From Lachnospiraceae bacterium (GTDB taxonomy: Bacteria > Bacillota > Clostridia > Lachnospirales > Lachnospiraceae): a stretch of DNA of 32,246 bases. Both the position numbers and the translations under genes were made by a program. The DNA is taken from assembly GCA_015057835.1 (NCBI GenBank), contig SVDL01000015.1:1-32246 (forward strand), read 5' to 3'. Of this stretch, positions 23,868 to 31,623 are shown in pieces (within the stretch, counting starts at the first letter, position 1; every line of letters starts with the position of its first letter). The notes beneath the pieces are model-generated. The model worked only from the letters and a program-made list of their open reading frames with translations. It was not told the origin of the DNA and did no database searches.

Positions 23868-25073
23868 GTGAAAGATCTGAAGCACCTGGCCTTTTTCGAG
23901 AATCTTCTTCTGGAGGCCAACAACGAACTTATCCGGAGGGCTCAGGATGAAGGCAGGATCTGCGTTGCCTATACCTGTGAAAATACGCCCGAACCTCTTC
24001 TCAATCTTGCGGGAACCTTCTCCGCAAGGCTCCGTGCGCCGCGTACCGGCTCCATGGAGATCGCGACCTATTACCTGACGAGTTTCCTGTGCGAATACAG
24101 CCGTGCCCTGCTCGAGCGCGCGATCGAGGGCGGCTTCAATTTCGCCGACGCCATCATCACGCCGGACGGCTGCTCCATGATGAACCGGTGCGTCGAAAAC
24201 ATGGAACTTCTGTCCGCGCTCGGCAAAGGGAAAGACAAATTCTTCTATGAATACATGGAAATTCCCATGAAAGCCGACGACAACGGCCTTGCGCTCTACA
24301 CTGTGCAGTGCCGGAACCATATTCTGAAGCCCCTCGCGGAGAAATACGGCATCGACACCTCAGAGAAAGCGATCCGTGATGCTGTCGCGGAACACAACCG
24401 TGTCTGCGAACTGATCCGCGCGATCGGGGATTTCCGGAAGGAAGAGAACCCCCGTATCACCGGCTACGAATTCCATCTGATCACTCTGGCGACCTACGCC
24501 GCCCCGAAAGACCTGCTGATCCCGCTCCTCGAGGAGACCCTGGAGCAGCTGCAGACCAGGGAGCCGGACGAGAAATCCCCGTTCCGGGCCCGCGTCCTTG
24601 TCGCGGGATCCGAGATCGATGATATTGATTTCATCAAACTCGTTGAGGAGTGCGGCGCTTATGTGTGCGCGGACCGCTTCTGCTGCGGCTCCCTGCCCGG
24701 CAGAGACCCGATCGTACTTACGGATGAGGAAGACGCGCTCACCCAGATCTGCCGGCAGTATATGTACCGCGGCCAGTGCCCGCGCTACATGGATTCCACG
24801 AAGATGGACAACCGGCGCATTTACGTAAATGATCTCGCCCGGGAATACGGCGCGGAAGGCATTATTTACGAACAGATGAAGTTCTGCGATCCCTGGGCGT
24901 ACGAGAAAATGCTGGGATCCCACATTCTCCGCGAAGAATACGGATATCCCGTCCTCGCGGTGGACCGGCCCTACACGATCGGCACCTCCGCCGGCCAGAT
25001 GAGGACCCGCGTCCAGGCATTTGTTGAGAGCATCGAGATCAAGAAGATCCAGAAAGGAGGCGCAAATGGCTAA
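23868..25073 (+). CDS. 2-hydroxyacyl-CoA dehydratase-family subunit (HgdB-like)
   Basis: The 401-residue protein shows the family pattern, including EQMKFCDPWAYEKM (C340), YGYPVLAVDRPYTIGTSAGQ and the closing RTRVQAFVESIE. Other cysteines that could bind a cluster are C75, C102 and C108. Family members hold a [4Fe-4S] or double-cubane cluster and carry out difficult one-electron reductions such as dehydration of 2-hydroxyacyl-CoA or ring reduction. The GTG at 23868 is chosen because GGAGAGAGA precedes it and homology begins there; the reading frame stays open upstream through the leader. It overlaps the second subunit by 8 bases. The substrate is not readable. Confidence 0.85.
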   Translation: MKDLKHLAFFENLLLEANNELIRRAQDEGRICVAYTCENTPEPLLNLAGTFSARLRAPRTGSMEIATYYLTSFLCEYSRALLERAIEGGFNFADAIITPDGCSMMNRCVENMELLSALGKGKDKFFYEYMEIPMKADDNGLALYTVQCRNHILKPLAEKYGIDTSEKAIRDAVAEHNRVCELIRAIGDFRKEENPRITGYEFHLITLATYAAPKDLLIPLLEETLEQLQTREPDEKSPFRARVLVAGSEIDDIDFIKLVEECGAYVCADRFCCGSLPGRDPIVLTDEEDALTQICRQYMYRGQCPRYMDSTKMDNRRIYVNDLAREYGAEGIIYEQMKFCDPWAYEKMLGSHILREEYGYPVLAVDRPYTIGTSAGQMRTRVQAFVESIEIKKIQKGGANG

Positions 25074-26631
25074 AAAAGTCGGCGCCGACAGATTCGGTGA
25101 TTTTTACATTGACGGCGGAAAAGTGAGAAAGCGCCGCGAATGGCGCGGTCTTGCGGACACCATGTACGATTATTCCCGCTGGCTGAAAATAATGACGATC
25201 CTCGGAAAATTCGTCATGAACCCCCGCAATGTCAAGGCGATGTTCCGGTACCGCTGGATGGCCAATTATCTCGCGGTCCCGATGATGGTGGACCGCCATA
25301 CCCAGGGACTTCGCGGAGAATACCTCCGGATCTGCCACGAGGAGCAGGACCTCATCATTGACGATGTCGCGAAACTCCTGAACAATCTTTTCCGGGGCGA
25401 CCGCCGCATCGGCAATGATGAAGAATTTTCCAAAAAAGTCGTCCTCGTCGACGAAAATGAAATGACGACCGTCATGATGGGATTCCCGAACCTCAAGGGA
25501 CTCAGCCGTGAGACGCCTTCGACGTATGTATCCGTCCTGCTCAACCAGCACGCCGCGGAGCATTACATCGACGTCGCGCAGGAATTCGGCCTCGCGGGCG
25601 ATGTCTGCCCGATGCCGGAAGCGGAAGCCGGCGTCTCCATTGACGACGACGCCCCGGTCCTCGGCGCGTGCGCGCTGCAGTGCAATACGACCTGCGACGG
25701 ATCCCTGCTCGGAAACGGCGTCATTTCGAGAAGGCTCGAAAAGGAGGACGGCATCCCGGTCTTCCAGATCGCCGCTCCGCTCCGTCACCGCGAGGATGAC
25801 GTGCAGGAATACGCGGCGCAGGAGATCCGGAACGCTATCGCATTTGTCGAGAAGCACACCGGTCAGAAATGGGACTGGAAACACTATTTCGAGTGTGCCC
25901 GCCGCGTCAACTACGCCACGAAATGCCGTCAGGAATGGCTCGAGATGAACCGCACGCCTTACCCGCAGGTCTTCGGTTCCAATCTCGCTCTCTACACGGA
26001 GACCAACTATATGGCGATCTGCGGCAAGATCCCGGAATTTGAGCGTGCCGACCGCCGCATCACCGCCCTCGCCCGGAAAGCCTATGAGAAGAAGAAAATG
26101 GCGGCGAAGGAGTACCGCCACCGCGCCATCATCTGGGGCGTCCAGTCCCACTATTACATGGACTTCCTGGTCTGGCTCCTCAACTGCTGGGGCATCGTTC
26201 CGCTGACAGACATGCTCTCCATGGTCTCGACGCGCGTCCTCAAAGAGGAAGATACGCCGGAAAACAGAGAGACCGCCTACTACGATATGGCGTGGCTCAC
26301 GGAAAACATGATCATGCGCAACCGCACGCACGGCGGCTACAAGGTTCTCCTCGACGAACTCTGGGAGTATGTGGAGATGTTCAACGCCGATATGGTGATC
26401 CTCTGGGAGCACATGAGCTGCAAAGCTCTCGACGGCATGCACGGAATGTTTGAAGAAAAAGCCCGCGAGAAGGGGATCCCGCTTGTCTGGGTACAGCACG
26501 ATCTCTTCGATCCGCGCATCATTTCCCGCCAGGGCGTGCGCGACCAGATCAACACCTTCATGCGCACCGTCATGAACGAAGAACCGATTGACCCGTCTCT
26601 CGAAGTCCTGCACGACGAACAGTCGTGGTAA
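25066..26631 (+). CDS. 2-hydroxyacyl-CoA dehydratase-family second subunit
   Basis: The 521-residue protein is a longer member of the same family. It has LGACALQCNTTCDGSLLGNG (C202, C206, C210) in the first Rossmann-like half, a helical middle, and WEHMSCKALDGMHGMF followed by KGIPLVWVQHDLFDPR in the second half, where other subunits have FCDPW. The cysteine set is therefore unlike that of HgdA, and it may bind a different cluster or the substrate. It begins inside the previous gene (8-base overlap) behind AGGAGG, so the two form a heterodimer by usual logic. No activase gene follows. Confidence 0.82.
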   Translation: MAKKVGADRFGDFYIDGGKVRKRREWRGLADTMYDYSRWLKIMTILGKFVMNPRNVKAMFRYRWMANYLAVPMMVDRHTQGLRGEYLRICHEEQDLIIDDVAKLLNNLFRGDRRIGNDEEFSKKVVLVDENEMTTVMMGFPNLKGLSRETPSTYVSVLLNQHAAEHYIDVAQEFGLAGDVCPMPEAEAGVSIDDDAPVLGACALQCNTTCDGSLLGNGVISRRLEKEDGIPVFQIAAPLRHREDDVQEYAAQEIRNAIAFVEKHTGQKWDWKHYFECARRVNYATKCRQEWLEMNRTPYPQVFGSNLALYTETNYMAICGKIPEFERADRRITALARKAYEKKKMAAKEYRHRAIIWGVQSHYYMDFLVWLLNCWGIVPLTDMLSMVSTRVLKEEDTPENRETAYYDMAWLTENMIMRNRTHGGYKVLLDELWEYVEMFNADMVILWEHMSCKALDGMHGMFEEKAREKGIPLVWVQHDLFDPRIISRQGVRDQINTFMRTVMNEEPIDPSLEVLHDEQSW

Positions 26632-26645
26632 GAAAGGAAGAAAAC

Positions 26646-26813
26646 ATGTCCAAACCACTTAAACTTTTTCTGAAACTGCTGCTCGCGGTGTTCGGATTCT
26701 TCGCGGTGACATTTACCGTTTACATTTTCAATCTCGACATGAAACTCACGGCACTCATCGAGCCGGTTCTCCTTAAGCACTACGACCGGATCGAAAGGGA
26801 TAAACACCTGTAA
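26646..26813 (+). CDS. Small single-pass membrane peptide, 55 aa
   Basis: The product has a hydrophobic helix at about 6-30 (LKLFLKLLLAVFGFFAVTFTVY) and a charged tail ending ERDKHL. It begins 14 bases after the dehydratase-family subunit behind AGAAAGGAAG and is followed by the oxidoreductase gene, so it belongs to the operon. It may anchor the complex to the membrane. I recognise no family. Confidence 0.75.
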   Translation: MSKPLKLFLKLLLAVFGFFAVTFTVYIFNLDMKLTALIEPVLLKHYDRIERDKHL

Positions 26814-26867
26814 TGCAGGATAGACATCATTTTCCATAAACATCATTTGAAAGGGAGGAACTTTTAT

Positions 26868-29654
26868 ATGGCCACTATGACCCGCGATCAGAAAATCTTC
26901 AAGCTGGGGAAGATCATCACAGACCGCGCGGCAGTCCTTCTCGGCGCCGAAAAAGTGTCGACCGAGTCTCCGGAATACTGGGGCATTGACTGCGGTCTTC
27001 AGTACGCGGAGCGTCGGTACGGAAAGGAAATCGCCGACGACTGTCTCGATCTCGCCCTGAAAATGGGCAAGCGCAAACCCAAAACCTTCGCACAGCTCCG
27101 GAAGCTGAGCGGCTACGACGACAAGCACCTAGAGACGGTCCTCGAGGCCCTCTGCCAGGCAAGCCTTGTGGAGTGGCATTTCGAGAATCTCGACGGCAAG
27201 AACCCGAATCACGAGAAACGCTGGGTCCTCGACATGTTCGTACCGGGCAGCGCGGAGATCATGACCATGCGCCCGGAGATCTCTCCGGTGACCCCGCAGG
27301 TCGCTGATTTCTTTGAGCGCATGACTTATCTGCCTCTTGCAGGCATTACCCAGATGGTTCCTCCGGGAGGCGCCGGCATCGGTATGCATGTCATCCCGGT
27401 CGAACAGGCGATCCCCGCGCACTGCGAATCTCTGGATATCGAGCATCTTTCCCACTGGCTGAAGAAATATGAAGGCCAGATCGGCGTCGGCATCTGCTCC
27501 TGCCGCAAACAGCAGCGGATCCGCGGCGAGGGCTCCGGTGATATCGAACAGTACTGGTGCATCGGCGTCGGCGACTTCGCGGACTACTGCCGCGAGACCG
27601 GCATGGGCCACGACATCACCTATGACGAAGCCATGGAGATCCTGCACAAAGCGGAAGAAAAAGGCTATGTTCACCAGATCACCAATATCGACGGTGAGAA
27701 CAAGATCTTCGGCCTCTGCAACTGCGCCGTCGGCGTGTGCAACGCGCTCCGCACCTCGCAGCTCTTCAACACGCCCAATATGTCCCGCTCCGCATATATC
27801 TCGGAAGTCGATCCGGAGAAATGCGTCGCCTGCGGCAAATGCGTGGAAGTCTGCCCGGCCGGCGCCGTCCGTCTCGGCCAGAAACTCTGCACGAAGCACG
27901 GCGAGATCGAATATCCGAAGATGGATCTTCCGGATGACCACGTCTGGGGTGAGGACAGATGGAACTGGAACTACAAAAATGAGAACGGCGTGATCCAGAC
28001 CTGGCCCACCGGCACGGCTCCCTGCAAGGCGGCCTGCCCGCTGCACATCGCGATCCAGGGCTACATCAAGATGGCCAGCGAAGGAAAATACCGCGAGGCA
28101 CTGGAACTCATCAAGCGTGACAACCCGTTCCCGGCGGTATGCGGCGCGATCTGCCACAAATACTGCGAACTCGAGTGCACGAGAGGCACCGTGGACGAAG
28201 CGCTCGCGATCGATGATATCAAGCAGTTCATCGCGGCACAGGACCTCAAAGCGGAATACCGTTACGTACCGCCGATGGTCTCCACGACCAGGGAAAAATT
28301 CGATCAGAAGATCGCGATCATCGGCTCCGGCCCCGCAGGCCTTGCCTGCGCGTATTTCCTCGCGATCGAGGGCTACTCTCCCGTCGTCTTCGAAAAAGCG
28401 CCGGTCCCGGGCGGTATGATGACGCTCGGTATCCCGAATTTCCGTCTGGAAAAAGAAGTCGTCAACGCGGAGATCGATATTCTCAAAGAAATGGGCGTTG
28501 AGATCCGCTGCGGCATCGAAGTCGGAAAAGACGTCACGATCCCCGAGCTCCGTAAGCAGGGCTTCAAAGGATTCTTCGCGGCGATCGGTCTGCAGAACGG
28601 CGGCCGTCTCAATATCCCGGGCGATGACGCTGAAAATGTCATGTCCGGCGTCGATTACGTCAAACAGGTCAATCTCGGAACCGCCGAAAAGCTCCACGGC
28701 AAAGTCGTCGTCATCGGCGGCGGCAATATCGGCGCGGACGTCGCGCGCACCGCGGTCCGGCAGGGGGCGAAGGAAGTGCATCTGTACTGCCTTGAGTCCT
28801 ACGATGAGATGCCGATGGGCGCCGAAGACCAGGATCTCTGCAAAGCAGACGGCATCGTGATCCACGACGGCTGGGGCCAGACGGAGATCGTAACGGAAGA
28901 CGGCAAGTGTGCCGGAATCAAATTCCATAAGTGCACGTCCGTCAAGAACGCGGAAGGCCGCTTCGATCCGAAATTTGACGACAGCATCACGACGGAAGAA
29001 TCCTGTGAGACGGTACTTTTCTGCATCGGCCAGAGAGTCGACTGGAAAGAACTCCTCAAGGGAACGAAGGTCGAATTCAACCGCAACGGCACCGCGATCG
29101 CGGACCCGGTCACCCTCCAGACAGCGGAACCGGATATCTTCGTTGGCGGCGACGCCTATCTCGGACAGAAGTTCGTCGTCGACGCGCTGGCAACAGGCCG
29201 CGAGGGCGCTGTTTCCCTTCACCGCTTTGTCAATGAAGGGCAGTCTCTCACGATCCACCGCAACACGCGTCATTTCACGCCGCTCAACAAGGAAGAGATC
29301 GTTCTTGCGCCGGAAGCCTACAAAAAACCGGCCCGCGCCGTCAAAGGCATCGACAAGGCAAAAGTCCGCACTATGAGCGACGAGCGCCTCATCTTCACAG
29401 AGGAGCAGATCAAATCCGAAGCTTCGAGATGCTTAAGCTGCGGACGCAGTGTCGTTGACGCCAACAAGTGTCTCGGCTGCGGCATGTGCACGGTACAGTG
29501 CAAATTCGACGCGATCCATCTGACGCGCGCCATGGGCGACGCCTATTCGAAGATGATCCCGGCGGAAGACAAATTCAAGGCCATCGGCGCCTACGCGGCA
29601 AAGAGAAGCGTCCGGATCGTCAAGAGAAAAGCTGCGGATAAAGCGGCAAAATAA
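26868..29654 (+). CDS. Multidomain Fe-S/FAD/NAD(P) oxidoreductase, 928 aa
   Basis: Domains in order: a helical N-terminus (1-150); a cysteine-rich region with CSC (210-212) and CNCAVGVC (284-291); a ferredoxin motif C319-x2-C322-x2-C325-x3-C329; a GltD-like Fe-S domain with C386, C390, C425, C429, C433 and C437; an FAD site IAIIGSGPAGLACAYF (glycines 486-491); an NAD(P) site VVVIGGGNIGADVART (617-622); and a C-terminal ferredoxin (C855, C858, C868, C871, C874, C878). This is the glutamate-synthase small-subunit type of electron-transfer enzyme. In this operon it most likely passes NAD(P)H or ferredoxin electrons to the dehydratase-family proteins. GGGAGG sits 9 bases before the ATG at 26868. 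Confidence 0.88.
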   Translation: MATMTRDQKIFKLGKIITDRAAVLLGAEKVSTESPEYWGIDCGLQYAERRYGKEIADDCLDLALKMGKRKPKTFAQLRKLSGYDDKHLETVLEALCQASLVEWHFENLDGKNPNHEKRWVLDMFVPGSAEIMTMRPEISPVTPQVADFFERMTYLPLAGITQMVPPGGAGIGMHVIPVEQAIPAHCESLDIEHLSHWLKKYEGQIGVGICSCRKQQRIRGEGSGDIEQYWCIGVGDFADYCRETGMGHDITYDEAMEILHKAEEKGYVHQITNIDGENKIFGLCNCAVGVCNALRTSQLFNTPNMSRSAYISEVDPEKCVACGKCVEVCPAGAVRLGQKLCTKHGEIEYPKMDLPDDHVWGEDRWNWNYKNENGVIQTWPTGTAPCKAACPLHIAIQGYIKMASEGKYREALELIKRDNPFPAVCGAICHKYCELECTRGTVDEALAIDDIKQFIAAQDLKAEYRYVPPMVSTTREKFDQKIAIIGSGPAGLACAYFLAIEGYSPVVFEKAPVPGGMMTLGIPNFRLEKEVVNAEIDILKEMGVEIRCGIEVGKDVTIPELRKQGFKGFFAAIGLQNGGRLNIPGDDAENVMSGVDYVKQVNLGTAEKLHGKVVVIGGGNIGADVARTAVRQGAKEVHLYCLESYDEMPMGAEDQDLCKADGIVIHDGWGQTEIVTEDGKCAGIKFHKCTSVKNAEGRFDPKFDDSITTEESCETVLFCIGQRVDWKELLKGTKVEFNRNGTAIADPVTLQTAEPDIFVGGDAYLGQKFVVDALATGREGAVSLHRFVNEGQSLTIHRNTRHFTPLNKEEIVLAPEAYKKPARAVKGIDKAKVRTMSDERLIFTEEQIKSEASRCLSCGRSVVDANKCLGCGMCTVQCKFDAIHLTRAMGDAYSKMIPAEDKFKAIGAYAAKRSVRIVKRKAADKAAK

Positions 29655-29683
29655 TCATTTTCCTGAAAAAGGGAGGAGACAGC

Positions 29684-30028
29684 ATGCACGAACTGGGACT
29701 CGTCAATTATGTGGTAAAACAGGTCACCGCCATCGCTGAGGAAAACCAGGTGGAAAAGATCTGTTCCGTCACGCTGGAGTTCGGAGAAGTTTCCGGCATT
29801 GTCCCCTCCTATCTGCACAGCTACTGGGACTGGTACACCAAAAAATTTCCGCTGTTTACAGGAACAAAACTGTATTGTGAGACGATCCCCGCCGTGACGT
29901 GGTGCGACAGCTGCCATAAAACCTATCCGACCGTACAGTACGGAAAGACCTGCCCCTACTGCGGAAGCGGCGATACATGGCTTCAGAGCGGAAATGAAAT
30001 GAACATCAAGGAAATCGAAGTCGAATAG
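29684..30028 (+). CDS. hypA: HypA-like nickel metallochaperone
   Basis: The 114-residue protein begins MHELG, with the N-terminal Met-His-Glu that binds nickel in HypA/HybF, and has two zinc knuckles C74-x2-C77 and C90-x2-C93. The length and the strand pattern IKEIEVE at the end fit the family. HypA normally delivers nickel to [NiFe]-hydrogenase or urease, yet no such genes or hypB are in the window. Its place in this operon suggests metal insertion into another enzyme, or a structural reuse of the fold. GGGAGGAG precedes the ATG. Confidence 0.85.
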   Translation: MHELGLVNYVVKQVTAIAEENQVEKICSVTLEFGEVSGIVPSYLHSYWDWYTKKFPLFTGTKLYCETIPAVTWCDSCHKTYPTVQYGKTCPYCGSGDTWLQSGNEMNIKEIEVE

Positions 30029-30089
30029 ATTCTCTGCGGCGTCTTTATGAGACTCTGCGGCCGGATCAGCAGTTATAAAGGAGATTCCG

Positions 30090-30275
30090 ATGAATAATCA
30101 GGAAATGCGGGAGCTGAAAGAACAGCTCGGCATCATCAATTACAAGATCAATTACAAGACCGGCGTACATCTCAATGTGATCGAAGATTTCTTCGCCGGG
30201 AAGACAGAGGAGCTCTCTCCGAAGGACCGCGCAAAGATCGAAGCGCTCCTTGAGAAAGAGAAGAAAAAAGCTTAA
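30090..30275 (+). CDS. Small hypothetical protein, 61 aa
   Basis: The ATG at 30090 follows AAAGGAG by 7 bases. The product is soluble, charged and probably helical, with GIINYKINYKTGVHLNVIED in the middle and a Lys-rich tail. It is the last gene before the terminator at 30295, so it belongs to the same transcript. No family is recognised. Confidence 0.7.
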   Translation: MNNQEMRELKEQLGIINYKINYKTGVHLNVIEDFFAGKTEELSPKDRAKIEALLEKEKKKA

Positions 30276-30294
30276 GATCTGTTTGTTCAGACAG

Positions 30295-30322
30295 AAGGGG
30301 ACGGTTCGGCGTCCCCTTTTAT
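30295..30322 (+). terminator. Intrinsic terminator of the dehydratase-family operon
   Basis: AAGGGGAC-GGTTCGGC-GTCCCCTT is followed by TTATTATT. The GGGGACGGTTC core also occurs, inverted, in the tandem repeat at 31373. Confidence 0.9.
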
Positions 30323-30380
30323 TATTCCCTTCTTTATTATTTTCTGCTCTCATTTTCTTTCCGGAGTGTTGTAATTTTCC

Positions 30381-30408
30381 TTGACGATGTGTTAGAAAAT
30401 GTTATAAT
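30381..30408 (+). promoter_or_regulatory. Promoter of the deoR-type gene
   Basis: TTGACG (30381-30386) and TATAAT (30403-30408) are 16 bases apart. TGTTA half-sites lie in the spacer and over the minus 10, so bound repressor would close this promoter. Confidence 0.75.
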
Positions 30409-30434
30409 TGTTATAAATAATATGTTATTAACAT
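30390..30434. promoter_or_regulatory. DeoR-type operator, repeated TGTTA half-sites
   Basis: TGTTA occurs at 30390, 30400, 30409 and 30423, and ATGTTA-T-TAACAT (30422-30434) is a perfect palindrome. GTTAGAAAATGTTATA (30391-30406) is repeated exactly at 31552. Confidence 0.65.
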
Positions 30435-30467
30435 TTCATTTTCATTGCGGCTATCCGGAGGTGTTTT

Positions 30468-31310
30468 ATGCTGAATAAGCGACAGCAGACCATCCTTTCT
30501 TTTATAACAGAGCACGGTGAAGCAAAAAACAGCCAGCTGCAGGAGCTGATCGGCGACTGCTCTTCCATGACGCTCTGGAGGGACCTCGAGAAGCTGGAGG
30601 AAGAGGGTAAGATCGTCCGCTTCCGGGGCGGCGCGCAGGCAGCGGCGCAGAGAGAGGACGGTCAGGGACAGGAGATCAATTTTGTGAGACGGGCCCGCCA
30701 GAATACCGGCGAGAAAGAAAGCATCGCGATGATCGCCGCGGATCTGCTCCTGCCCGATCAGTCCTATTTTCTTGACGCGGGGAGTACGACGTTCACTCTT
30801 CTGCGCTATCTTCATCCCGGCAATTATAACTTTATCACCAGCGCCGCCAACATCGCCGCGGAACTTGCGAAGCATCCCAATTACGATGTCACGATGCTCG
30901 GCGGACAGCTCAACGCCAACACGCTCTCCTGCTCCGGACCGCAGGCGGAACGCATGCTCCAGGAGATCAACATCGACATCGCGGTCATGGCTTCTTCCGG
31001 ATATTCCTCCGGAAGCGCCTTCACAAGCGGCCGGCTCACGGAAGCGGAGCTCAAAAAGCACGTCATCCGCAAGGCATTTTTCACCATCATGCTGCTCGAT
31101 CACTCCAAACTCCTGAAACGCCATCCGTTTACTTTCGCAACACTTGATGACGTTGACATCGTGATCGGGGACGCTTCCCTTCCCGTGGAATTCCGGGATG
31201 CATGCGCCCTCCACGGAACACAGTTCTTCTCCGCCTCCGACGGGTATTCTCCGGACGAACGGATCCGCATCCTGCAGGAACTGCTTATTAAGAAATCGCA
31301 TCCGGCGTGA
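30468..31310 (+). CDS. DeoR/GlpR-family transcriptional regulator
   Basis: The 280-residue protein has an N-terminal DeoR helix-turn-helix (about 1-57: NKRQQTILSFITEHGEAKNS, then SSMTLWRDLEKLEEEGKIVR) and the DeoR C-terminal sugar-phosphate isomerase-like sensor domain with AGSTTFTLLRYL, NFITSAANIAAEL and TMLGGQLN. Such proteins usually repress sugar or polyol genes and respond to phosphorylated sugars. The same 16-base sequence is found in its own promoter and in that of the downstream E2 gene, so both are likely targets. GGAGGTG precedes the ATG. Confidence 0.92.
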   Translation: MLNKRQQTILSFITEHGEAKNSQLQELIGDCSSMTLWRDLEKLEEEGKIVRFRGGAQAAAQREDGQGQEINFVRRARQNTGEKESIAMIAADLLLPDQSYFLDAGSTTFTLLRYLHPGNYNFITSAANIAAELAKHPNYDVTMLGGQLNANTLSCSGPQAERMLQEINIDIAVMASSGYSSGSAFTSGRLTEAELKKHVIRKAFFTIMLLDHSKLLKRHPFTFATLDDVDIVIGDASLPVEFRDACALHGTQFFSASDGYSPDERIRILQELLIKKSHPA

Positions 31311-31351
31311 AAAGTTCTCTTTGGCTTTTTCTTTCTTCCGGGCCGTTGGGG

Positions 31352-31489
31352 CGAACCATCCCCCGGGGCTCCATTGTTTCAAAATAAAAGGAGGAGCCAA
31401 TGAGAACCGTCCCCGTTGGCTCCATTGTTTCAAAATAAAAGGAGGAGCCAATGAGAACCGTCCCCGTTGGCTCCATTGTTTCAAAATAA
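31352..31489. repeat. 51-base tandem repeat with alternate hairpins
   Basis: Two identical 51-base units (31373-31423 and 31424-31474) are followed by a 15-base partial third and preceded by a diverged partial copy from 31352. Each unit contains GGAGCCAA and TTGGCTCC, which can pair with a partner on either side. On the minus strand the hairpins are followed by T-rich TCCTTTTATTTTG, as in terminators. Together with the promoter and operator at 31513-31583, this accounts for most of the 313-base gap between deoR and the E2 gene. Confidence 0.85.
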
Positions 31490-31512
31490 CACGCTTTGGG
31501 CATCGTTTTAGC

Positions 31513-31541
31513 TTGACAGTTGTATTACGAATTGATATGAT
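31513..31541 (+). promoter_or_regulatory. Promoter of the E2 gene
   Basis: TTGACA (31513-31518) and TATGAT (31536-31541) are 17 bases apart, close to consensus. Confidence 0.8.
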
Positions 31542-31583
31542 GTTAAAAAGCGTTAGAAAATGTTATATTTTTCAATTTTAACA
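31541..31583. promoter_or_regulatory. DeoR-type operator of the E2 gene
   Basis: TGTTA, CGTTA and TGTTA lie at 31541, 31551 and 31561, each exactly 10 bases apart, with TAACA at 31579. GTTAGAAAATGTTATA (31552-31567) is identical to the deoR promoter site. The site starts at the last base of the minus 10. Confidence 0.65.
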
Positions 31584-31623
31584 TTCAAGTTGTACCCACA
31601 GAGTAAAAACGGAGGAAACATCT

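Noticed and set aside
27129..29273. Long open frame of 714 codons on the minus strand opposite the oxidoreductase gene
   Set aside because: It is antisense to a clear multidomain enzyme, has no family motif or ribosome binding site, and such frames are common opposite GC-rich codons.
29684..30028. HypA taken as evidence for a hydrogenase operon
   Set aside because: No hydrogenase subunit or other maturation gene is visible; the neighbours are dehydratase-family genes.
30411..31484. Minus-strand frame encoding repeats of KQWSQRGRFSLAPPFIL
   Set aside because: The repeats are the 51-base DNA repeat read in a frame that happens to stay open; the rest is antisense to the DeoR gene.
31373..31489. 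Tandem repeat considered as a CRISPR array
   Set aside because: The units are adjacent with no unique spacers and no cas genes are present.
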